Assembly: GCA_000226015.1 (NCBI GenBank)
Contig: JH155950.1
Span: 14,107-71,970 of the forward strand
Length of the DNA: 57,864 nt
Direction: 5' to 3'
Source: Mnemiopsis leidyi
Taxonomy: Eukaryota; Ctenophora; Tentaculata; Lobata; Bolinopsidae
Positions within the stretch are counted from its first letter, which is position 1. Each line of letters opens with the position of its first letter. Both the position numbers and the translations under genes were made by a program. Below the pieces are notes generated by a model. The model made no database searches, was not told where the DNA came from, and was given only the letters and a program-made list of their open reading frames with translations. This document shows positions 33,696 through 44,500 of this stretch, piece by piece.

Positions 33696-34140
33696 GTGCA
33701 GTATTATAGCAAGATGTGAAATAGATATGAAGATTGAAGAAGAGTATTATAGCAAGATGTGAAATAGATATGAAGATTGAAGAAGAGGAGTAAACACCAG
33801 CAGTATTGTAGAATATGGAAATAGATATGAAGAGGAGTTAACACCAGCAGTATTATAGCAAGATGTGAAATAGATATGAAGATTGAAGAAGAAGAGTAAA
33901 GTAGAAGAGCCGATACACCAGCAGTATAATAGCAAGATGGAAATAGATATGAAGACTGAAGAAGAAGAGTAAAGTAGAAGAGCCGATACACCAGCAGTAT
34001 AATAGCAAGATGGAAGTACATATGAAGACTAAAGAAGAAGAGTAAAGTAGAAGAGCCGATACACCAGCAGTATAATAGCAAGATGGAAGTACATATGAAG
34101 ACTGAAGAAGAAGAGTAAAGTAGAAGAGCCGATACAACAG
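33696..34140. repeat. Minisatellite with 44- to 67-bp units
   Basis: Nested units share AGCAAGATG, GAAATAGATATGAAGA and GAAGAAGAGTAAAGTAGAAG; longer units add AGCCGATACACCAGCAGTAT. Several overlapping minus-strand ORFs here (YCWCIGSSTLL-type peptides) follow the repeat period and are not genes. Confidence 0.9.
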
Positions 34141-34684
34141 GTTGGCGGCAGTGGGGGTCGCCGCTGTCGTTCTACCGGGTCGAGTATAATTACAGATAGT
34201 AATGAAAAGTAGCAGTCCGGGTGGTCTGATTGACGGTGGATCTGCGACGGTGCAATGTTCCATGATAACAAGATCTGTTCAACTTGTGCTACTTGACATG
34301 CTTATTTATCACTTTTTGTTTACTCGCCGCGAGAAACCAGGTCTGAGGGATCATACTTATCGTTGCCATATGACAAATATTTGAGCTTTATTTCAGAAAC
34401 ACTACTTCAAGGATATTGATATTGGCGTTTCGACTTTTGTTTCATAGTTCAAATTGAATTAGCCATACTTATTAGCCTCACGTTGCGGCAGCGGCCCCGA
34501 CAACGTCAGGCAAATGCTTATTGGATGTCGAACTTTTAAAAATCAATTTGATTCATTTGATCTTGCAAAATCACTCCTTCATATATATATTCACACGGTA
34601 TACGGTATATCTGTTTGCCAAATAATGCGCAAATTAAACAAAAGGTTCAGTTAACAGGTTTTCCAGCTGACAAGTAAGACTGTG

Positions 34685-37095
34685 ATGGAGATAGAATATC
34701 CTTCCCACCAAGACGAACTTAGTCCCCTCCTGCCCTTCAACAATGGTTCTAACGGAGGTGCTGGCAGTTCTGCGGCGTTGGAGAGGAAGAGAAGCATTGT
34801 CGGGTTTGTATACATTTAGGAGCAGAAATTTAGGAAAACGTAACATGACTTGTCAAACCACGTGCCATGACGTCACACCACGTGACATGACGTCACACCA
34901 CGTGACATGACGTCACACCACGTGACATGACGTCACACCACGTGACACGAGACTGACGTAACAAATAACCTCAGGACGCGGGGGAGCTTGCTGCCCAGCA
35001 GAACACGTGGAGCGCTGACCAAACAGGGTTCCACATTTATCGGTCTGATGCAGAACATTTCGGAACGACGACGCAGTGTCTCTTTTGCCGTCAGCGAACT
35101 TAATCTTAGCTTAAGTATCTTATATTAACTTAACTTAAACCCAGTAGCAATGCTCCTTCCACTGAGTTGACATTCTGAGTTGACACACGTTACATTATAA
35201 GAATAAGAACTAAGGAAATTACAAGAGTACAATACATATTGGGTACGGATAGGTTATCATCTTGAGAGTGGGGGTTTATTATCATCTAGTTATCTACCGG
35301 GGTTTCACGGGTGGTGTTATTATAACATGGGTGACAGGGTGATATGATATTTCGTGAGCAATCATGACTGCTATGTTAAACAATATCTGCCACACAAAAT
35401 GTACCTCAACAGTGTCTAATACCCCTAGTTCTCTAGTAACTGACGTTCACTCACTTTGTTGACGTTCGCTTTGTGGTCTGATGATGTATTTCAGAACGCA
35501 GGAATGACCGCTTTGTCGAGCAGCAAGATGCAAGGGAAACTAAGCATGCGACGATACAAGGTAGGAACTAAGAGTATAATTGTCAAGTTTTATCCGCCTA
35601 TTCTTTTGAAATTCAAAAACACGGAGTAGAAAATTTGTGTTTTATACGGTTTATACAAAAATCTCACGATTACACATGTCAGAAAACCGTTTTCAGGACG
35701 ACGAAGAGTTCAGGATATTAGACGAGGAGGACGAGTGGATGCAGGTAGGTCGATTGTTTCTCCGTAATCTGAAAGTAGTAGAAAAATCGCACACAACCTA
35801 GACGAGGCAAAGAAATGGTAAGTCGCTGTTTTAAAATGCAGCGTTTTCACTCATTCCGTTTTGATATTATATGCGCGCAGTCCTTTGGTGGCCATGTGAG
35901 TGTTCTGTGAATGAGGCGTAATGATTTACCCTACATAAATGCGAACGAGGCGTCAGCGCGATTTCATGTACACAGTACACATAGACTGATTGACTTCACG
36001 TTTATTGTAAATTCTTTCTCATCAATTATGTGTCCACAGTTTGATTCACATGGAATTTGAAAACCCCCTATTCTTTTTAATAACCGACGGCCAAGCCTCA
36101 GGTATCCTTCATCGAACTTCTAGATTTTATCCGTTTATTTAACTTATAAAATTAACTCGTTAGTCGTTACCCTAACACAGCGAGACCGCAATTCGGTTAA
36201 ATATTTTGTCTTACAGTTTAAAACTGTATTTTCTCGTTTAAAGACAAGAATTATATAAACTTGGCTTTCTAAAGTGTAGTTTAAACTTAGATAATCGATA
36301 AATCAGTCAATAAATTTTGATACCGGCCGCCACTGCAGTAATCGCTAATCAAACGGTACACAGCCTCGATAAATTGCTCGAGCATGAGCAGCCCATTCCC
36401 GCAAAGTTCTTGTGGTCAACCTGGAAATCATATTCACGCTTATCTGCTTACTGCTTACTAACGTCTCTCCTCAATGAACTAAGTATCCATCCAGAATTTC
36501 TCCTGTGGTCGATCTTCTCGCTATGCTGCGTGAGTCTGTTACTTCCACATCTGATGATCTCGGAGATTTAACCGTAACGCTTTTCCGTCCGTATTTCTTA
36601 TGTTTGGGCTGTAAGGTCGGTTACTACAAGCTGCTTGATATTTCTGTCCGTGATATGGTAACATTTTGTTTCACCGTCACGGACATTTAGACGGTGAAAC
36701 TTCGTTGATTCGAAAGTGTCCATCAATGGAGCTGAAATCGAACTTTTGCTATTTCAAAAAATAATTAACAGATTGCTGTCTCGACAAATGTTATTCAATT
36801 CTGTTTTCCTTAATTCCTCAAACCATAAAGTTTGTTAAAGTTTTAGGTTCTAGCTGTTGTTCTTACTGAGTTACAAGGGTCTTGACTTTTTTCTGTTAAA
36901 TTGATAATTATTTTTGTCTCACACAATCTGAAGGAGATGTCGCTGTTAACGCTTAACAGGTCCACCACCTCTCGGCTTGATCTAAATAGCCGACGTGCTA
37001 GCCGGGTTTTAGCCGACTTTGATTTGAATCCTGCTGATCTCTACGCTGAAACGGTAAGTCTAGAGTTGGTGAGTGTACCTAGAGTTGGTGAGTGA
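34685..37095 (+). CDS. Candidate coding exons of an unassigned gene, or 5' exons of DNAI1
   Basis: Five stretches look coding. 34685 to about 34804 begins MEIEYPSHQDELSPLLPFNN. From about 34976 the next reads SLLPSRTRGALTKQGSTFIG. 35495-35560 encodes a segment with the sole upstream DNAI1-compatible ATG at 35504 (MTALSSSKMQGKLSMRRYK). 35697-35744 encodes DDEEFRILDEEDEWMQ. 36934-37053 encodes RSTTSRLDLNSRRASRVL, then ends ADLYAET. The last three are phase 0 at both junctions and have good splice sites. DEEDEWMQ resembles the DEW region that precedes the conserved PDQLEL block of animal DNAI1, so 35504-35744 could be alternative 5' exons of DNAI1. Equally, all five may be a separate short gene ending at the TGA 37093-37095. 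The donors of the first two exons are weak. Confidence 0.35.
34857..34956. promoter_or_regulatory. 20-bp tandem array of alternating E-box and CRE palindromes
   Basis: Five CACGTG palindromes begin at 34859, 34879, 34899, 34919 and 34939. Four TGACGTCA palindromes begin at 34868, 34888, 34908 and 34928. The unit is CACGTGACATGACGTCACAC. TGACGTCA is the full CREB/ATF site and CACGTG the bHLH-ZIP (USF/MYC-type) site. The array lies just downstream of the candidate exon at 34685 and could be an enhancer, or simply a minisatellite with fortuitous motifs. Confidence 0.7.
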
Positions 37096-37556
37096 CGAGT
37101 GTACCTAGAGTTGGTAAGTGTAGCTAGAGTTGGTGAGTGTAGCTAGAGTTGGTGAGTGTACCTAGAGTTGGTGAGAGTACCTAGAGTTGGTGAGTGTACC
37201 TAGAGTTGGTGAGTGTAGCTAGAGTTGATGAGTGTACCTAGAGTTGGTGAGTGTACCTAGAGTTGGTAAGTGTAGCTAGAGTTGGTAAGTGTAGCTAGAG
37301 TTGGTGAGTGTAGCTAGAGTTGGTGAGTGTAGCTAGAGTTGGTGAGTGTAGCTAGAGTTGGTGAGNNNNNNNNNNNGTGTAGCTAGAGTTGGTGTAGTGT
37401 AGCTAGAGTTGGTGAGTGTAGCTAGAGTTGGTGAGTGTAGCTAGAGTTGGTGAGTGTAGCTAGAGTTGGTGAGTGTACCTAGAGTTGGTAAGTGTAGCTA
37501 GAGTTGGTAAGTGTAGCTAGAGTTGGTGAGTGTAGCTAGAGTTAGTGAGTGTACGT
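37054..37556. repeat. 19-bp minisatellite of donor-like units, with an 11-N gap
   Basis: About 26 copies of GTGTAGCTAGAGTTGGTGA and close variants begin at the donor of exon 36934-37053. Each unit contains G|GTGAGT or G|GTAAGT. Eleven Ns at 37366-37376 mark an unresolved stretch, so the copy number is uncertain. Confidence 0.9.
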
Positions 37557-38358
37557 AGTGTTTTTACTGATTCTCTCATACAACCATAAGTGTGCATATG
37601 CACACTTCTTAATCATCTCCAAATACGCGAATTTCCCGCCTGCAAACTTTGGATTAAAATGCTTGTACAAGCTAGCGCAGTTAGAGACCCCCTGGAGTCA
37701 GATATTACTAATTAGAAGCGTTCTCATTGGCTGATATGAGTCACGATGCCTTGGAAACTACTTGTTATTGGCCCTCTCCTGATTGGAATCACAACTATCT
37801 GTCGTTAAAATTTGGAGTCACGCTCTCGAGTCTTTGTTAAGACTCGCGGTCAGTTTGAGTACTGTTTTTGCTTAGAGTTATTTTAAACTTTGCTTAATAC
37901 TGGTTGATGTACTGACTACTGAAATAAGCAAATAGTGAAGAATTATGGGTCCCATCTGAGTCACATTTTCTTATTCCCGCTTTAACTACTTCTTCTGCGA
38001 CTTATACTGTGCCCTTCTGACAATGACCCGTAATCACATAATAAGCCGGTTCATTGATTTGTGGTAATAAATCGTGCTGTCCAGCCTTTCTTTATGGTTA
38101 TTAGTTATGCTTCATTTCCGTATAAGAGGATATCGAGGTTGCCGTGGACAAATTTATCCCACATTTCATTCACCGATAAACCTATGCTATGGTAGCTCCC
38201 GATTTCTTCTCGTTTTCGCAAATATACTCGAACTTATGTTAAACGATGGCAAGAAGATGATATGAGATTAAGTAACGTAACATTTGATTAATCAAGGCAG
38301 TACAAATCGTGTTGTTAAGAGAACACAGGACCTAGGACACCTGGTGTTGTATTTAGGT
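37557..38358. other. Gene-free stretch before DNAI1
   Basis: No ORF with coding character and no splice-site pairs that join to neighbours. The 3' part is the proximal upstream region of DNAI1. Confidence 0.4.
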
Positions 38359-38372
38359 GTTACCATGGCAAC
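38359..38372. promoter_or_regulatory. X-box (RFX site) upstream of DNAI1
   Basis: GTTACCATGGCAAC fits the RFX X-box consensus GTNRCC-N0-3-RGYAAC exactly. It lies 152 bp before the ATG at 38524. RFX factors are known to drive ciliary genes, which suits a dynein arm subunit. Confidence 0.75.
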
Positions 38373-38523
38373 CGGGGCTACCTGTACAACATGCTGCACT
38401 GAATGCAGTACAGTACCTTGTTTCGTTAAATAGGTGTACGATATAGTGTCGTGTATTATATCTTTGTTTGTGTTGATCATAGCCAGCAAGCCGGGAGCTT
38501 GTCGTCAGTAGAGCAGATCAGCC

Positions 38524-41500
38524 ATGTCAGCAATGGAAGTAAGTACGATGTCACGGGTGGGTTGTTGTGTGGTAACGTTGGTTGCCGTGGTAACCGTCGG
38601 TACATTCAGTGATGGCCCGGGCAGTGCGGGCCCAACACAGATTGATATCTAGAACCCCGACACAAGGAACTAGCGGTTCTTCAATAGGCTCTTCTTCAAA
38701 CCTACTCCAGGTTATCTCCGTCTGACATAAGTGTTTTCCTAACAATAAGCTAAAAGGGAATTGGGATGTTACTGTTACAAATGTTAAGCCCAGGAGTGCT
38801 GGATCAAAAACTTGATTTACCACTTTAAACTATGTTTCGTGAAGCCTCTGACGTTGCTCCTCTTCAGCCGAAGATCCTGATGAAGCCAGACGATCAGTTA
38901 GATCTCTCTCCAGAGGAGCTGAAGGAGGAGTTTACCAGGATTCTAACAGCTAATAACCCACATGCTCCAAACAATATTGTCAGATATAGCTTCAAGGTAA
39001 AAAATTATTTGCTTTATAGAAGATTACAATCCATAGAGTACGACCAATTATCAAATATTGGATTTAAAAAAGGGTTGGTCTTGAGCAATGAGACGAACCA
39101 AGTTGTGTAGAAGTGAATTAATTTAACTTTATCATCACCATTTTATTACAGCATTGCCTCAAATTATTTGTATAATAGTAGTGTTGAAAGTATTAAAAAC
39201 TCGAATACGACCACACTCGAATACGACCAAACTAGAATAAAAACTAGAATAAAAACTAACTCTAAGTTCTACAATTCGCTACCCAACCTTTCCAGGAACG
39301 TTGCTACAAGATGAAGATGGGAGTAGACCAACTTGCAGTTCACTTCTCCATGGACGGTAACATGCTGCACAAGGAGAGTGACGAGGGACGGAGACAGCTG
39401 ACCAGACTCGGTCTGGGAGACGGGGCAGCGATGGGGGAGCAGAGCTTGAATGAGGTGGAGCTGCTAGCGGAGGAGGACCTGGAGGTGGAAGGGGAGACGG
39501 AGGAGACAGAGAGGGACGTTCCTAAGGAGGTTCCTACTGTCAAACCTCCTGAAACAGCGCTGAGGAACCAGTTTAATTATAGTGAGAGAGCTTCCCAGAC
39601 ATTCAACAATCCTTACAGGGTGAGTATTTAAACATTACAGGAAAGCAATAAGAAGTGTGAAAAATAAGACATGTAGAAAATTGTAAGATAAGGAAATTGT
39701 TTAAAGATTATGAGATAATTCATTACTCATTAAAACCCCGCACAGGAACGAGGTACATCAACAGAACCCCCTCCCCGTACCAACTTCTCAGCTACCGCAA
39801 ACCAGTGGGAGATATTTGACGCCTATCAGGAGGACCTGGAGCGGCAGGAGAGACAGAAAGAGAAACAGAAGTCACGTGACAAGGAAACAGAGAGACGAGG
39901 TAACAACAAGAGTTCAGCTCCGGAGGCAGGTCAGAGTGAGGAGATCCAGAGGATCGGCAAGCCGGCCAAGATCGTGGAGAGGATGGTTAATCAGAACACG
40001 CACGACGAGATCGCACAGGACTTCAAATACTGGGAGGACGCTTCTGATGAGTTCAAGGGGAACGAGGGGACTCTGCTTCCGCTGTGGCCCTTCAAGTCGG
40101 AGAAAGCCAAGAAACTGTCGGTCACTGCCGTGGTTTTCAACCCGGAGTACGACGACATGTTTGCAGTAGGACACGGTAGTTACGATTTCCTGAAGCAGGG
40201 TTCTGGACTGATCTGTGTGTACTCCCTGAAGAACCCCTCCTTCCCCGAGTTTACTTACACTACCGAGAGCGGGGTGATCACCCTGGACTTCCACCCGGAG
40301 CACCCCTGGTTGATGGCGGTGGGGTTCTACGACGGTGGGGTGGCGGTGTACAACCTCCGGGAGAAGACTAACGAACCTAGCTACTCCTCCTCAGCCAAGA
40401 ACGGCAAACACACTGATACTGTCTGGCAGGTATTGCTTTGTTTTCTAATCAGGTTCTATTTTCTTCCGGCTTCTACTCTAAAATCTAGATCTAAACCCTA
40501 TAAGGCTGTCTTCCTCTGTTGTTCAGCTACTACTACGATTCTTCTCTCAACTTGATGTTTATTAACCTGTATAGGTGTACTGGCAAGAGAACGATCTGGA
40601 CAACAACCTGAACTTCTTCTCGATCTCCAGCGACGGGAGAGTGACGTGTTGGAGTCTGATTAAAAACGAACTTCACAACACCGATATTATCTTGATCAGA
40701 CTCAACACCCGGGCAGAGCTGGACCCTGGGGCTGGGGGACTTGATCTTGGTAGGTTGGTTAAATTTCACTTTTGTGCGCGTCTTTTCGTTATGCACATCT
40801 CAAATACTATGAGGTCTGCAAAGACGACTCATTTTCACTGACCGGGCGTTGCGTGGCTGTCTCTAGGGTCTCTACGCAAAAACACTGTTGTTAAATTTCC
40901 CTAAATCCAACCTGACCCCTCAGCGTGCGGGACGTGTATCGACTTCCACAAGTCTACCGACTATCTCTTCCTGGTCGGAACGGAGGAGGGCAAGATCCAC
41001 AAGTGCAGCAAACACTACAGCTCCCAGTACCTGGACACTTACAACGCTCACCACATGGCTGTGTATGCTGTCAGGTGGAACACTTTCCACCCCCGAGTCT
41101 TCGCTAGTTGCAGTGCAGATTGGACGGTCAAGATTTGGGATCACAATTACAGGTAAGAGGTTGTGTTTTTACTTAATTTATTTGTACTTGGAGTACCGTA
41201 TTTGAGTACCGAATTGCAATTGAAACCAATAAACATGGTGGAAGACTGCAAAATTTAGTTAAAACTTTCTCGCGACAGTTCCTGATGAATAACTAAGCAA
41301 TTACCTATCATATATGACAAAAGTTCATTTTTACTTAATTTCACTATAATTCACCTTTTGTGAGGGCTAGGTATCAGTCTTTACGGGGAGCCGGGGGGCT
41401 ATATATAGTCCTTAAGCTATATAGTCCGCTTCCCATGCAGATTCTGTCCACCACTGATAAGGCTATTAACATATCCGCCCAGAAGAACAAAGACAAGACC

Positions 41501-44500
41501 TGAGAACCAATACCCTGCCTCCTTATACCTCCAGGCTTACCAGATTTTAAAATCAAAGCTCCATTCTCCAAGACCTGAATTTCTGAACCTGGCCAATGAG
41601 TCTCCGTAAGAAGCAAAACATCTAACTCGTATTGAGACACAACCGATCACAGCTCATGAAGCTTAGCTGAAGTAGAATAAATTGGAGTACAAACATAATC
41701 AATGGCCAGATCTCTTACCAAACTGAATGTCTGCATAGGTTCGTCTGCGTCGGCTGTGTAAAGTCGTTGCATCCTTTATTAAATTTCATTATAAGCAACT
41801 AGATTCTATCACAAACTACTGATGATTATTAAACACTTAAATACTCAATACCCTTTCAACCAGTGCTTATTTGCGGCTATAGTTTGAATCAATTCTAATT
41901 ACATTAAAAACTTACAATTTCATAACGCTTGAGTAATTTAAACATTTCCCTGAACAATTCTTATCGTCTGACACTATTTTCGTTTCTCAATGTGGCATGG
42001 GCGTAAGTTCGACTGTTTCTGTCAATACTGGATCTACTCTTCTATGAGAACTTTGTAGGAAAGATGAGGCGGATATTCGACCATACATGGCTAGAATTGG
42101 AGTCTTGAAGGCATTAGTTACAACTTTGTCGTACAGAAGTGGATTGATAACAGAGTTTATAGACAAGATAACCATGGAAAACACACTATACCAAGGTGAA
42201 GCGTCTATCACTTCTGTAGAGTGAAGGATACAGATCACTATGAAAGGTACCCAGCACAGGAAATCTGTGGTTATAATGAAAGCGATTCTCTGATTCATAC
42301 GATTGTTGCGTTGCGTCAGTTGTTTGTTGTTTTGAGATCCTTTTAAACTGTTAGACGATCTTTGACCGACTATGCCTATGAAGATGTATGATATACAAAT
42401 GAAGATAAAGCAGATGAAATTGAGAAGCAGAGTTGTCCACACGAAAAGTCTTTGAGGGTCATCGTTTTTGACAAAGTATTTAAATAAGCATACACCGTCG
42501 TTTCCATAGAAACCTACTTTGTCAACCCTCTCAGTAAGATCTTCATAATCTAGATCGTGTGAAAACATATCCGCTACCATCTTGATTAACCGTCCCCATT
42601 TCAAAGTTGTGTGTTTAGCTCGGCCATGATACGCTTCAATTACGGCAAAGATCGTAGATTTTGTCGACGTTCCTATGAATATGTTGAGCCCATCTGCGAA
42701 CTTAACTCCATTGACAAAGAAGTCTTCTAAGCTCTCAATTATTGGAACAGCAGCTATTGTCACTGAGAAGAATACAAAAGATAAGACCACAACACTACTT
42801 CTAACGATGACAGAATGTGTCACCTCTCCTGGAATTCTCATGGATCTCAAAATCCCGTGCATCCTGACTATACTTAGACCGGTCATTGAAAAGAGGGAAA
42901 TTTGGGATCCTATCGTACTGAATATCCCGATTGCTGAGCATTTGAGACTTGTAACCCATGAAATCTGATTTTGACAATAATTTCTAAAGATCACTCCGTC
43001 GTAAGTTGCTATAATGAGGAGGTAGCACCCTATCAAGAGATCACCTATCGCTATCATGATAATCAGCAATCTGTTGATCAAGGCAACTGAGGTTCTACAT
43101 TTTTACATTTTTTCAATGTTATCAAACTCTTCGTTATGATTACAAAGTTGGCCAAAAAAGCAAGGAGTCCTATCATCCAAGACAAAACTTTCAGGAAACC
43201 ACCTTCAAGGATTTGTTTCGAACACTGTTCGTTGCATTCATCAGATAGATCTGAACATTCTATTCGTCCATCACATAACTTGGTTTTAGGGATTAGATTC
43301 CCAGAGGAGTTACATCTAAAATGGTTGGTTCAATTCGATTCATCTGAGCCATCGTCACAATCGTTCACAAAGTCACAAACTTGAGAATAATCTATACACT
43401 TGATCTTACTGGCGCACACAAAGAACCTGTTCGTGTACATATTGTCACGTGACTTTGTCAAAAAGATGAGATACTCATTGTTCACTATTGTTCCAACTCG
43501 TTTAGGGAACTGAGCAGGACATGACTTGTATCTAGGGGTGGTTCTTAGAGGACACTCAGCATCAAGACAACGACCCCCACAGCTTGTGTAAAGATAAAGT
43601 TCTCCGTACATATGATCACATTCTTGTCGGTCGTTTGGAACAATCACTGAAGTTTTTCTCGTTAATCCAAATATCTCACCCTCTGGAAATGTGAAGTGTT
43701 CCTTGACACATGCTCCTTTTAGCTCTTGAAGACTTTCTAACCCGTCAAGACAACATGATATATATGTATTCGACAAGTGTCAGCTCCTAAACAGTTGGCA
43801 TCAATACCATCATCACAAGCAGCACCTTCAAGATCAGTACAGATGATAAACTTGGAGACAGTAGATAGATAGCCGTTAATCTCACAACTTAGTCCAACTC
43901 TAGAGGGGTCTGAACAATTGGTCTGATACATCACCACGTCCTCCAACACGCAATAAGCTTTGTTGTCTATTAGCGGCCCTGTGTTGTACGAAGACCGGTG
44001 TATGGCAGTACAGCGAGTGTAATTGTGAACAGGGACAAGGTCCCCTGTCCTGGCATGTCTGCAGGCTGTCTTCGTGGTGGCAATGACGTCACAATCTGCC
44101 TCGTCTTCGTTGCTCTTGCAGGTTCCTCCTTGCCCATCGCAGATCCATCTAGGCGGTACATATGTCAGTTTATCTGTGTATTGGCTTGTACAGTACAATC
44201 CGTACCTGTACCCGTTACAAACTGCTTCCTCCTCACACTTGACAGTGTTCACTCCATCACACACATCATTGCATATGTAACTTTCTCTAGGACCGGTCAT
44301 TTCACCTGACATCGTGAGCTCACTTTCGGCGCTACACTCTGATTTGTCCACTTCGATGTTCTTACAACAACAATACAAGTCAGGGTAACAAAGGAGACCG
44401 TATCTTGCCAGATCGATTGAAGAAAAGAGGGAGTCATCGAACGTCAGCGTGTTACTTTTAGGGCTGCAGAGGTACATTTCACAGAGAAGCTCACTATTTG

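Noticed and set aside
33704..34271. Minus-strand ORFs encoding repeated YCWCIGSSTLLF-like hydrophobic peptides
   Set aside because: They come from the 33696-34140 minisatellite; overlapping frames show the same periodic peptides and there are no flanking splice sites.
36317..36690. Plus-strand ORFs with hydrophobic stretches
   Set aside because: Composition is not protein-like, there is no start or splice context, and no family is recognisable.
43330..43345. TGA recoding as Cys or Sec in the GPCR
   Set aside because: TGA ends other reading frames in this window, the same gene has two frameshifts, and LDLa disulphides are not known to use selenocysteine.
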